Below are positions 43,212 to 51,362 of a DNA stretch of 64,000 nucleotides, piece after piece (position 1 is the first letter of the stretch; every line of letters begins with the position of its first letter). Source of the stretch: Sulfitobacter sp. S223 (GTDB lineage Bacteria; Pseudomonadota; Alphaproteobacteria; Rhodobacterales; Rhodobacteraceae); contig NZ_CP083560.1 in assembly GCF_025143825.1 (NCBI RefSeq), positions 1,736,001 to 1,800,000 on the forward strand, in the 5' to 3' direction. The position numbers were made by a program, and so were the translations under genes. Below the pieces are notes generated by a model. The model made no database searches. It saw nothing but the letters and a program-made list of their open reading frames with translations, and was not told the DNA's origin.

Positions 43212-43943
43212 CTAGTCTTGCGCGGCGCGGGCTGCAAACACGCCTGCACCTAGCGTCTGGGTTTCCTCCTCAAGCGCTGTGAGGCCGCCCAAAACCGCAT
43301 CGGCATCCTGTGCCTCTACCGCGTCCGCAATTGCCTTGTGCAGAGCCACGATCCGCGCGCGGTCACGGGCAGAGAAGGTGATCATGTTCATCAGCGGCTG
43401 CATTGCTTCGACCGCACCGGCAAGCTGGTAAGACAGAACAGGATTGCAGGCCCCGTCCACCAATGCGCGGTGAAACGCCACATCCGAGCCGCAGAAGGCT
43501 TCGTCTGTGAGGCCCGGTTGGGATTGCCGATGTATTTCCGCACGCATGTCCGCAAGATGGTCTGCCGTCCGACGCTGAGCGCTCAGTGCCGCACAGGATC
43601 TCTCCAGCGCGAACCGCGCCTCACAGGCCGTCTCGAAGCTCACCTCGTTCATTGACAGCAGCAGGGTGGAGGTCGTGATTTGCTGGGCATAGGCGTCAGG
43701 AAAGCTGATGCGGTTGACAAATGCTCCGCCAGTGGCACCGCGCTGCGTCCGGATAAGCGATTGGGCTGCCAGTCTTTTTAGCGCCTCGCGTACCGTGGGG
43801 CGGGACACTTTGAACTGTTCTGCAAGTTCTGTCTCGGATGGTAGGCGCGCATCCACAATCAACCGGCCCGCGATGATTTCATCACGGATGGCGGTGGCAA
43901 TCTGGGCAGGGAGGTCGGCAGGGCTTTGAGGGTCGAGTTTCAT
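43212..43943 (-). CDS. GntR-family regulator with FCD domain (FadR subfamily), 243 aa
   Basis: A winged helix-turn-helix at residues 20-80 (LPSETELAEQFKVSRPTVRE, then LKRLAAQSLIRTQRGATGG) is followed by a helical FCD ligand domain with ARFALERSCAALSA and the metal/ligand-type Asp and His of DVAFHRALVDGACNPVL. FCD regulators respond to organic acids. Two GT-N3-AC sites overlap and precede its start codon (43946-43985), implying autoregulation. acuI lies divergently 263 bases away and is a plausible target. Confidence 0.9.
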   Translation of the reverse strand: MKLDPQSPADLPAQIATAIRDEIIAGRLIVDARLPSETELAEQFKVSRPTVREALKRLAAQSLIRTQRGATGGAFVNRISFPDAYAQQITTSTLLLSMNEVSFETACEARFALERSCAALSAQRRTADHLADMRAEIHRQSQPGLTDEAFCGSDVAFHRALVDGACNPVLSYQLAGAVEAMQPLMNMITFSARDRARIVALHKAIADAVEAQDADAVLGGLTALEEETQTLGAGVFAARAAQD

Positions 43944-43945
43944 AT

Positions 43946-43985
43946 GTCATACATTTACTATTTGGCAAAAGCCTAATTGTCTGAC
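43946..43985. promoter_or_regulatory. Two GT-N3-AC operators in front of the GntR gene
   Basis: ATGTCATACAT (core GTCATAC, 43946-43952) and TTGTCTGACAT (core GTCTGAC, 43979-43985) are centred 33 bp apart, about three helical turns. The T-x-GT-N3-AC-x-A layout is the FadR/GntR operator type. The first overlaps the start region of the regulator. Confidence 0.5.
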
Positions 43986-44115
43986 ATTAAATTTGCAACG
44001 CATGAGTCGTCGGGTGCGGCTGTGTCACGGCAGTTTGGCACAACATTATGATTGTCCTTTCTGTCAGGTGACTATCAGCAAGTCCGACAGGCTTTGGCGG
44101 ATTGAGAGTTCGGGG

Positions 44116-44170
44116 CCGAGGGGCCAGCCCCTCGGACACCCCGGGATATTTTTGGCCAAAAGAAATGGCC
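44116..44170. repeat. Hairpin plus GGGATATTTTTGGCCAAAAG element upstream of acuI
   Basis: CCGAGGGGC, loop CA, GCCCCTCGG (44116-44135) is followed by ACACCCCGGGATATTTTTGG and CCAAAAGAAATGG. I recall this GC-hairpin plus GGATATTTTTGGCCAAAAG unit as a common intergenic element in Roseobacter genomes. It probably lies in the acuI leader. No function is established. Confidence 0.5.
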
Positions 44171-44206
44171 GGACAAATTGGGGAAAGCCCCCGGAGGGAG
44201 AGTCAC

Positions 44207-45193
44207 ATGTTTGATGCATTGATCGTAAACAAGGACGACGAAGGAAATACGTCGGCAGAGATCACGCAGATTTCCGAGGATCAGTTGCCGCACGGTGAGG
44301 TTCTGGTGGCGGTTGAGTATACGACTGTGAACTACAAAGACGGGCTGTGCATGAGCCCGGGTGGCGGCGGTCTTGTGCGCAAGTACCCGCATGTGCCGGG
44401 TATCGATTTCTCCGGTACGGTCGAGGAGTCTTCTGATCCGCGATACAAGGCCGGTGACAAAGTCGTTCTGACGGGGTGGCGTGTGGGTGAAGCCCACTGG
44501 GGTGGCTACGCCCAGAAGGCGCGCGTGAAGGCAGATTGGCTTGTGCCTCTGCCAGACGGGGTTGACGCCCGTCAGGCGATGGCTGTGGGAACCGCAGGCC
44601 TCACCTCGATGCTGTCGGTTATGGCGTTGGAGGATCACGGGATTAAAGCGGGTCCGGTACTGGTGACCGGTGCTGCTGGCGGCGTCGGTTCGGTCGCAGT
44701 GGCGATACTGGCGAACCTTGGATATAAGGTTGCGGCTGTGACAGGGCGCCCCGATACAGCGGATTACCTTATGTCGCTTGGTGCCACGCAGATTGTAGCG
44801 CGCGAAGAGATCAACGAGACGGTGAAGCGTCCGCTGGAAGGCGAAACGTGGGGCGGCTGTGTTGATGCCGTGGGCGGCGCCATGCTGGCGCGCGTGCTTG
44901 GACAGATGGAATACGGTGCCTCTGTTGCGGCCGTTGGTCTGGCGGGCGGTGCGGGTTTGCCTGCGTCTGTGATCCCGTTCATTCTGCGTGGTGTGAACCT
45001 GTTGGGCATCGACAGTGTGATGCAGCCCTATGATAACCGCCTGCGGGCTTGGAAACGCATCGCGACAGACCTTCCGATGGACAAGCTTGAAGCGATGGTT
45101 GTGCCGGCCAAGATGTCGGACCTGCCGAAGCTGACGGCTGACATCCTGAAAGGTCAGGTTAAAGGCCGCGTTGTGGTTGACGTTAACGCGTGA
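44207..45193 (+). CDS. acuI: Acryloyl-CoA reductase, AcuI/YhdH type
   Basis: A zinc-free MDR-family NADPH-dependent reductase. MFDALIVNKDDEGNTSAEI, EYTTVNYKDGLCMSPGGGGL, GIDFSGTVEESSDPRYKAGD, VVLTGWRVGEAHWGGYAQ and VTGAAGGVGSVAVAILANLG (dinucleotide loop) are AcuI/YhdH hallmarks. The enzyme turns acryloyl-CoA into propionyl-CoA, which detoxifies acrylate from DMSP cleavage or propionate-type routes. Length 328 is normal. GGAGGGAGAG before 44207 fixes the start, although the frame is open earlier. dmdA and ddd genes are not in the window. A GTG-started gene overlaps its stop. Confidence 0.9.
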   Translation: MFDALIVNKDDEGNTSAEITQISEDQLPHGEVLVAVEYTTVNYKDGLCMSPGGGGLVRKYPHVPGIDFSGTVEESSDPRYKAGDKVVLTGWRVGEAHWGGYAQKARVKADWLVPLPDGVDARQAMAVGTAGLTSMLSVMALEDHGIKAGPVLVTGAAGGVGSVAVAILANLGYKVAAVTGRPDTADYLMSLGATQIVAREEINETVKRPLEGETWGGCVDAVGGAMLARVLGQMEYGASVAAVGLAGGAGLPASVIPFILRGVNLLGIDSVMQPYDNRLRAWKRIATDLPMDKLEAMVVPAKMSDLPKLTADILKGQVKGRVVVDVNA

Positions 45194-45687
45194 CCCTTAC
45201 GGAATGCCCTGTCCCGCAAGACGCGTTTCTGGCGCGATACGTGGGGCAGGGCGCCACCTATACCGATTGCTTTGTGGCCGACATCGGGCGGGGCGTGACG
45301 CTTGAGGAGTATCTGGAGGCTTTCTACACCACACCGCTATTTCGGGCGGAACGTGCTGTGTTGACGGTGATCTTGCGCAGGCGGATCACAAGCAACGAAC
45401 TTTCGCAGATGGTGATCGGAGCGCAAGACCGGTTTGCCGCATGGTATGTGGAAGCGCGCAGTGATGACCAGATCATCTTGTGTGACCTCTTAGGCTCTAC
45501 GCGGTCGTGGTTCTCGGTAAACGCCATCTCTGGAGGCACAAGGCTGTCCTTTGGCTCCGCTGTTGTGGCGCCATCGCAGCCAAGGTTGCCCTTCGCCGCG
45601 CGGTTGGCCATGCCGTTCCATCGTGCCTATGCGCAAGCTTTGCTCAGGGCGGCGCATCGGCGGCTTTCACGCGCGTCAAAGCGTTAA
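45190..45687 (+). CDS. Hypothetical protein coupled to acuI, 165 aa
   Basis: A GTG start overlaps the acuI TGA (GTGA), so the gene is read with acuI. The product is soluble and mixed alpha/beta: TLEEYLEAFYTTPLFRAERA, VLTVILRRRITSNELSQMVI, a strand block WYVEARSDDQIILCDLLGST and a basic helical tail (AYAQALLRAAHRRLSRASKR). It recalls SRPBCC-like/DUF2867 proteins, but I cannot confirm a family. Function unknown; coupling hints at a role in the same metabolism. Confidence 0.72.
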   Translation: MTLTECPVPQDAFLARYVGQGATYTDCFVADIGRGVTLEEYLEAFYTTPLFRAERAVLTVILRRRITSNELSQMVIGAQDRFAAWYVEARSDDQIILCDLLGSTRSWFSVNAISGGTRLSFGSAVVAPSQPRLPFAARLAMPFHRAYAQALLRAAHRRLSRASKR

Positions 45688-45749
45688 GTTTCTTGTGAGT
45701 CCTGTGATTTTTGTTTGACGGCTGGGGTCGGTTCAAACATCCTACCGCT

Positions 45750-46973
45750 ATGAAATTAGATATAGAATTCGTGCGCAGCCAGTTTCCAGCTTTTGCGGAA
45801 CCTGTGTTGCAGGGGCAGGCGTTTTTCGAGAACGCTGGTGGTTCTTACACATGTGGTGCCGTGATAGACCGGCTCACCCGTTTTTATACGCAGCGCAAGG
45901 TGCAGCCCTACGCGCCCTATGCGGCAAGCACCCTTGGTGGCGAAGAAATGGACGAGGCGCGCAGCCGCATGGCGGCGATCCTCGGGGTGGATACAGACGA
46001 GCTTTCTTTTGGTCCATCTACTACGCAAAACACCTATGTGTTGGCGCAGGCATTCGGGCAGATGATGCAGCCCGGAGAGGCGATTATCGTTACCAACCAA
46101 GACCATGAGGCCAATACCGGCCCCTGGCGCAGGCTTGCGGAACGCGGCATTGAGGTGCGCGAGTGGGCGATTGACCCGGAAACCGGCCATCTGGACCCCG
46201 CTGATCTGGAAAAATTGCTGGATGACAAGGTGCGGCTTGTGTGTTTCCCCCACTGCTCGAACGTTGTGGGAGAGATCAATCCAGTCACTGAAATCACTGC
46301 GCTCGCGCATTCTGCTGGGGCGTTTGTGTGCGTAGATGGCGTGTCCTATGCGCCGCACGGGTTTGTGGATGTGGGCGCTCTTGGACCTGATATTTACCTG
46401 TTTTCTGCGTATAAAACCTATGGGCCGCATCAAGGCTTAATGGTTATCCGCCGCATGCTCGCAGAGCTTTTGCCTAATCAGGGGCACTATTTTAACGCTG
46501 ATACACTGTATAAGCGGTTTACCCCTGCTGGTCCCGATCATGCGCAGGTCGCTGCCTGCGCCGGTATGGCGGACTATGTCGATGCGCTATACGCGCACCA
46601 TGGTGGCGGTGATGCCGATGCTGCTGCGCGTGGCGTGGCCGTGCATGATTTGATGCGGGGGCACGAAACCGCATTGCTTCAACAAGTGCTGGATGCGGTC
46701 AAAGATCGCAATTCTGTTCGTCTGATTGGGCCACAGGAAGCGGGGCAGCGGGCACCGACAGTGGCGCTTGCGCTGAACCGCGCTGGATTGGATGTCGCGC
46801 GTGATCTGGCAGAAAAGGGGATCATGACAGGCGGCGGCGATTTCTATGCCGTGCGTGCCCTCAAGGCGATGGGCGTTGATGTGGAGAAGGGCGTTCTGCG
46901 CCTCAGTTTTACGCATTATACGTCCCAAGCTGAAATAGATCAGCTTTTGAACGCTTTGGATGATGTTTTATGA
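45750..46973 (+). CDS. Class V aminotransferase / cysteine desulfurase-like PLP enzyme, 407 aa
   Basis: A fold-type I PLP enzyme. FFENAGGSYTCGAVIDRLTR at the start, FGPSTTQNTYVLAQAFG (cofactor phosphate), NQDHEANTGPWRRLAERGI, VDGVSYAPHGFVDVGAL (Asp holding the pyridine N) and YLFSAYKTYGPHQGLMVI with the Schiff-base Lys place it in the SufS/NifS-like class V group. A mobile Cys loop of true desulfurases is not evident, so selenocysteine lyase, isopenicillin-epimerase-like or aminotransferase activity is open. I start at ATG 45750; 13 earlier codons are unsupported. Confidence 0.85.
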   Translation: MKLDIEFVRSQFPAFAEPVLQGQAFFENAGGSYTCGAVIDRLTRFYTQRKVQPYAPYAASTLGGEEMDEARSRMAAILGVDTDELSFGPSTTQNTYVLAQAFGQMMQPGEAIIVTNQDHEANTGPWRRLAERGIEVREWAIDPETGHLDPADLEKLLDDKVRLVCFPHCSNVVGEINPVTEITALAHSAGAFVCVDGVSYAPHGFVDVGALGPDIYLFSAYKTYGPHQGLMVIRRMLAELLPNQGHYFNADTLYKRFTPAGPDHAQVAACAGMADYVDALYAHHGGGDADAAARGVAVHDLMRGHETALLQQVLDAVKDRNSVRLIGPQEAGQRAPTVALALNRAGLDVARDLAEKGIMTGGGDFYAVRALKAMGVDVEKGVLRLSFTHYTSQAEIDQLLNALDDVL

Positions 46974-46984
46974 AACCTATGCCT

Positions 46985-47015
46985 TGATCCTATCGTGGTT
47001 GGCCTAATTCGTAGA
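46985..47015 (+). promoter_or_regulatory. Candidate RpoE/ChrR-type (ECF sigma) promoter of phrB-cfa
   Basis: TGATCC at 46985-46990, then 19 bases, then CGTAGA (47010-47015), 26 bases before the TTG start. TGATCC is the -35 element described for the singlet-oxygen sigma factor RpoE of R. sphaeroides, whose known targets include a photolyase gene and cfaA. The -10 match is weaker. Confidence 0.5.
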
Positions 47016-47040
47016 AAATGAATTATAAGGTCTGGTAGAG

Positions 47041-48465
47041 TTGAGCGACACATCCCCCATCCTGATATGGCTCCGCCGCGATTTGCGGTTGAGCGATCAC
47101 CCTGCGTTCCATGCCGCGTGTTCCACGGGGCGGCCGGTTATTCCGGTCTTCATCCTCGATCCTCTTTATGAGGGCTTAGGAGCCGCGCCAAAATACCGGA
47201 TGGGTCTTGGGTTGGAACACTTCGGGGAAACGTTGGCCGAAAAGGGCAGCAGACTGATCCTTCGCCGTTCGGATAGCGCCCTGGACGCGCTGAAAGCGTT
47301 GCTGAAAGAGACGGGAGCGGGCGCGGTTTACTGGACGCGCCAATATGATCCAGACGCCGTTGCACGCGATCGCGGTGTGAAGTCGGCGCTCAAGGAAGAC
47401 GGGATCGACGCGCGGTCTTTCGGTGGGCATCTGATGTTTGAGCCGTGGACAGTTGAGACCAAAACCGGCGGTTACTATAAAGTTTACACACCTTTCTGGC
47501 GCTCGGTAAAGGATCGCGACGTGGATGAACCGTTGTCCGCCCCGTCGGATATTCCCGTGCCAGAAAGCTGGCCCGCTTCTGATGATCTGAAAGACTGGCA
47601 GATGGATGCTGCGATGAATCGCGGTGCCGAGGTGCTTCGTCCTTTTCTCCAATTGGGTGAAAAGGCCGCACAGTCCCGGCTTGGCGCATTTCTTGCCCAT
47701 AAAGTGGCTGATTATAACACCAACCGCGATTTGCCCTCGGTTGATGGAACATCGAACCTGAGCGAGAATCTTGCCTTGGGCGAGATAAGTCCGCACCAGT
47801 GCTGGCATGCCGGCCAGCGTGCGCTGCATGAGGGTAAATCGGGGGCGGAAACGTTTTTAAAAGAGCTGGTCTGGCGTGAGTTTGCCTATCACTTGATGCA
47901 TCACACGCCGCGCATATTAACCTCTAACTGGCGCGAGGAATGGGCAGGCTTTAACTGGAACGAGGACGAGCGACACGCCGAAGTCAAAGCGTGGAAACAA
48001 GGCCGCACCGGTATTCCTTTTGTGGATGCAGCTATGCGCGAAATGTATGTGACGGGCCGGATGCACAACCGTGGCCGGATGATCGTGGCAAGCTATTTGA
48101 CAAAACATCTGCTATGCCATTGGAAGATCGGGCAAAAGTGGTTTGAGGACTGCTTGATCGATTGGGACCCGGCATCAAACGCGATGGGTTGGCAATGGTC
48201 GGCAGGCTCTGGCCCTGATGCCACGCCGTATTTTCGTGTTTTCAATCCGGTCAGCCAACTTGATAAGTTCGACAAGCAGCACGCGTATCCCGATCGTTGG
48301 ATCGCTGAAGGGCGTAGCGCCCCGAGTAAGGACGCACTGGCATATTTCGACGCGATACCACAGCGGTGGCACATGTCGCCCGATGATCCCTATCCAGAGC
48401 CGATTGTCGATGTCGGAGACGGCCGTAAGCGCGCCTTGCATGCCTATGAAAATAGGGATTTTTAA
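47041..48465 (+). CDS. phrB: Deoxyribodipyrimidine photolyase
   Basis: Repairs cyclobutane pyrimidine dimers with blue light using FAD. The N-terminal Rossmann domain (PILIWLRRDLRLSDHPAF) binds the antenna cofactor. The C-terminal FAD domain shows NLSENLALGEISPHQCWHAG, FLKELVWREFAYHLMHHTPR, GRTGIPFVDAAMREMYVTGR and MGWQWSAGSGPDATPYFRVF, with the Trp chain in place. At 474 residues it is a class I enzyme. The start is TTG at 47041; no ATG lies near the conserved N-terminus. cfa follows after 65 bases. Confidence 0.93.
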   Translation: MSDTSPILIWLRRDLRLSDHPAFHAACSTGRPVIPVFILDPLYEGLGAAPKYRMGLGLEHFGETLAEKGSRLILRRSDSALDALKALLKETGAGAVYWTRQYDPDAVARDRGVKSALKEDGIDARSFGGHLMFEPWTVETKTGGYYKVYTPFWRSVKDRDVDEPLSAPSDIPVPESWPASDDLKDWQMDAAMNRGAEVLRPFLQLGEKAAQSRLGAFLAHKVADYNTNRDLPSVDGTSNLSENLALGEISPHQCWHAGQRALHEGKSGAETFLKELVWREFAYHLMHHTPRILTSNWREEWAGFNWNEDERHAEVKAWKQGRTGIPFVDAAMREMYVTGRMHNRGRMIVASYLTKHLLCHWKIGQKWFEDCLIDWDPASNAMGWQWSAGSGPDATPYFRVFNPVSQLDKFDKQHAYPDRWIAEGRSAPSKDALAYFDAIPQRWHMSPDDPYPEPIVDVGDGRKRALHAYENRDF

Positions 48466-48530
48466 GTGAATTCAATTGATGAAATTGACAAATTCGCTAT
48501 GGTAATAAAACCGGAAGACAGGAACCTGAC

Positions 48531-49739
48531 ATGATTTTGACAACAGCCGAAGGACAGAAAAATCTGCCGCGGTACTTTGGCCGCGTGCTTGGCATGGCGT
48601 CTTCTTTGCGTCACGGTCGGATTGATTTTGTTCTGCCAGACGGCCGTCATTTCCGCGCTGAGGGGACAAAACCCGGACCTGTTGCTGAACTGCATGTTCA
48701 TAATGACGATCTTTTTGCCCGTCTGATCCGCGAAGGGGATCTGGGATTTTGCGACGCCTACCTTGATGGCTGGTGGAGCACGCCCGATTTGCAGGCTTTC
48801 ATGGACTTCATTCATGCCGACAATGAAGAGCTTTATGACGGTTTTCCGGGCATGGGTCTTGTCCGGAAGTTCGAACAGCTTCGCTTTTGGCTGCAGCGCA
48901 ATTCAAAACAGCAAGCTCGGAAGAACATCTCCTATCACTATGATTTGGGGAACGACTTTTACGCTTTGTGGCTGGATGAAACAATGAGCTATTCCAGTGC
49001 GATTTTTCGCGATCCGCAGCAAAGCATGGAAGCAGCCCAAATCGAGAAATATAAGTCCATGGTGGACGAAATGGGGGTTCAGCCCGGTGACCATGTGCTG
49101 GAAATCGGCTGTGGTTGGGGCGGCTTTGCGGAATATGCTGCGGCGGAACGAGGCCTTAAGGTCACCTGCCTGACAATCAGTGAAGAGCAGTTTAGGTACG
49201 CAGTAGAACGCATTGAAAATGCTGGATTATCCGATAGGGTCTCGTTCAAGCTGCAAGATTATCGAGATGAAAAAGGTGTTTACGACGGGATCGCTAGCAT
49301 CGAGATGTTCGAAGCGGTGGGTGAAAAATACTGGCCGGTGTATTTTGACACTGTGCGTGAGCGTCTCAAGCCCGGAAAAACGGCTACGTTGCAGATCATA
49401 ACAGTCGCGGATCGTAGGTGGGATGTCTATAAACGCGGCGTTGATTTCATTCAGAAGTATATCTTTCCGGGTGGCATGCTGCCCAGCCCCTCAGCGTTGC
49501 GCCAGCAGATAGAGAAGGCCGGACTTGCGGTTGAGAGGTCGATCGAATTCGGCAAAAGCTACGACATCACGCTGCGGCGCTGGCATGAAACGTTCAACGA
49601 AAAGTGGGACGATATTGCTGATATGGGCTTTGACGAGCGGTTCAAGCGGATGTGGAATTTTTACCTCACTTCCTGCGCAGCAACATTTGATAGTGGAAAT
49701 TGTGATGTAACGCAGATTACGGTGCGCAAGCCGGGGTGA
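48531..49739 (+). CDS. cfa: Cyclopropane-fatty-acyl-phospholipid synthase family protein
   Basis: An SAM-dependent methyltransferase that adds a methylene bridge to unsaturated acyl chains of membrane lipids. The SAM loop is VLEIGCGWGGFAEYAAAERG near residue 186. Upstream is SYHYDLGNDFYALWLDETMS with YSSAIFRDPQQSMEAAQ, the CFA-specific region. The catalytic segment includes YDGIASIEMFEAVGEKYWP and FIQKYIFPGGMLPSPSAL. Length 402 fits. The order photolyase-cfa is the same as phrA-cfaA in R. sphaeroides, where both belong to the singlet-oxygen regulon. Confidence 0.92.
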   Translation: MILTTAEGQKNLPRYFGRVLGMASSLRHGRIDFVLPDGRHFRAEGTKPGPVAELHVHNDDLFARLIREGDLGFCDAYLDGWWSTPDLQAFMDFIHADNEELYDGFPGMGLVRKFEQLRFWLQRNSKQQARKNISYHYDLGNDFYALWLDETMSYSSAIFRDPQQSMEAAQIEKYKSMVDEMGVQPGDHVLEIGCGWGGFAEYAAAERGLKVTCLTISEEQFRYAVERIENAGLSDRVSFKLQDYRDEKGVYDGIASIEMFEAVGEKYWPVYFDTVRERLKPGKTATLQIITVADRRWDVYKRGVDFIQKYIFPGGMLPSPSALRQQIEKAGLAVERSIEFGKSYDITLRRWHETFNEKWDDIADMGFDERFKRMWNFYLTSCAATFDSGNCDVTQITVRKPG

Positions 49740-49769
49740 TCCCGTCTTAGGCACTAGAGGAAGATCGCA

Positions 49770-50210
49770 ATGCCCACAGCTGCACGTCTTGTCGCGGGAG
49801 TTCTGCTCGCTATTTTGGCTTGGATCCTGTCTGATCTCATTCGTCCGCTGATGCCCGAAGGCACAGATTTTGGCTGGTTCAACTATGTGAACGCCCTTTT
49901 GGGGTTACTTGTTGGCTGGTTCGTGATGGGCAGCCGGGCAGGACGTGGTATTGTTCCGGGCATCAACAACGGTGTCACTGGTGTCGCTGTTCTGTTCATC
50001 TACGCGCTTGGTGTCCATTCCTGCTACGAGATGTTCCGCCTTGCGCTGCGCAACCGCTATGACAGTCCGATGGAGGCGATCACCGCGATTTTCCTGATTG
50101 CATCTGAATTTGGTCTTATGATCGCTACCGCGCCTGTGATCATCACAGCGGCCATCGGGGCTGTGGTTGTCGGATTGGCGACAGACTCTGCTGCCAAGAG
50201 GTGGCGCTAA
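49770..50210 (+). CDS. trgA: TrgA, tellurite resistance membrane protein
   Basis: A small inner-membrane protein (146 aa) with four hydrophobic helices: about 5-23, 36-52, 69-90 and 110-136. The start is MPTAARLVAGVLLAILAWIL. TrgA and TrgB were defined as tellurite resistance genes in R. sphaeroides, located next to cysK. The same order is seen here: trgA, trgB four bases after its stop, then cysK. The biochemical role of TrgA is not known. Confidence 0.88.
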   Translation: MPTAARLVAGVLLAILAWILSDLIRPLMPEGTDFGWFNYVNALLGLLVGWFVMGSRAGRGIVPGINNGVTGVAVLFIYALGVHSCYEMFRLALRNRYDSPMEAITAIFLIASEFGLMIATAPVIITAAIGAVVVGLATDSAAKRWR

Positions 50211-50213
50211 GGC

Positions 50214-51317
50214 ATGGCCGCGCTCTTTTTTTACGGCAGCTTGCGGCACGCGCCGCTTCTCGAAATCGTGCTTGGCCGGTCCTTGCCGCCAGAAAACTTT
50301 CAGGCGGCCGTATTGTGCGATTACGCTGTTTACGCAGTTGTAGATCAACCTTTTCCGATGTTGGTGTCCAAGGCCGGTGGCCGCGCAGAAGGGCTTTTGG
50401 CCAGCGGTCTTACTGCGTCGGATGTGGCGCGCCTGAACTTTTACGAGGGCGGTTTCGCCTATGATCTGGTGGATATTGTTCTAGAAAACGGAGAGGCCGC
50501 GCAGGTTTATCTGTGCCCACCAGATCAGTGGCCACCAGATGGCATTTGGGATTTCGACGCTTGGGTTGATCTGTGGGGGGCAATGTCATGCTATGCGGCG
50601 CAAGAGGTGATGGGGTATCTGTCCTCACATGGTCGCGATCAGGTTGCGGGCATGTTCCCTCAGATTCGGGCGCGCGCATGGTCAAGAGTTTTAGCTGATC
50701 GCGATAGTTCAGATAAGGACGTGTTCGACGGTACCGTTGATGTGACGCGCCAGAAGCGCGCCTATGTCGGCTTTTTTGCCTTGGACGAAGTGAACCTGCG
50801 CCACAGCCGCTTTGACGGAAGTATGTCGAACGAGCTTAAGCGGTCCTACTTTATCGCCAGCGACGCCGCCTTGCTCCTGCCGTACGATCCAAAGCGCGAC
50901 CGCGTGCTGGTGGTGGAGCAAATGCGCGTAGGTCCTTTGGGCCGGGGCGACAGTGATATCTGGCAACTGGAGCCGATCGCTGGTCGGGTTGATCCGGGCG
51001 AAAGCCCCGAACAGGCGGCCCGTCGCGAAGCGCTTGAAGAAGCCGAACTTGAGATCGGAGTGCTCGAAACGGTTGCGCAGGGCTATGCCAGCCCCGGAGA
51101 GTCGACCTGCTATTTTCACATTTTCGTGGGCCTCGCCGATCTGCCGGATGATGCAGCGGTTGTCAGCGGTCTGGACAGTGAAGACGAAAATATCCGCTCC
51201 AGACTAATTTCGTACAATGATTTCATCGGCATGGCTGAACGTCAGGCAATAGCAAACACGCCGTTGGCGCTGCTTGCCTATTGGTTGGCGCATCACCGAA
51301 GCAGGTTGAGGTCTTGA
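50214..51317 (+). CDS. trgB: TrgB: gamma-glutamylcyclotransferase-like domain fused to NUDIX hydrolase
   Basis: Two domains. Residues 1-120 open with LFFYGSLRHAPLLEIVLG, the Y-G-S-L signature of AIG2/gamma-glutamylcyclotransferase-like folds. Residues 190-345 are a NUDIX domain resembling ADP-ribose pyrophosphatases: GRVDPGESPEQAARREALEE is a full Nudix box with the metal-binding REALEEAE. NUDIX enzymes hydrolyse nucleoside diphosphate derivatives, and the first domain suggests glutathione-related chemistry; neither substrate is proven. It lies directly after trgA and before cysK. Confidence 0.88.
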   Translation: MAALFFYGSLRHAPLLEIVLGRSLPPENFQAAVLCDYAVYAVVDQPFPMLVSKAGGRAEGLLASGLTASDVARLNFYEGGFAYDLVDIVLENGEAAQVYLCPPDQWPPDGIWDFDAWVDLWGAMSCYAAQEVMGYLSSHGRDQVAGMFPQIRARAWSRVLADRDSSDKDVFDGTVDVTRQKRAYVGFFALDEVNLRHSRFDGSMSNELKRSYFIASDAALLLPYDPKRDRVLVVEQMRVGPLGRGDSDIWQLEPIAGRVDPGESPEQAARREALEEAELEIGVLETVAQGYASPGESTCYFHIFVGLADLPDDAAVVSGLDSEDENIRSRLISYNDFIGMAERQAIANTPLALLAYWLAHHRSRLRS

Positions 51318-51362
51318 CGCAGCAGGGTTAGATGTAGGGCGCATAATAAACGAGGTGCCCTG

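Noticed and set aside
45756..46433. 225-codon minus-strand frame
   Set aside because: Antisense of the class V PLP enzyme with its conserved Lys motif.
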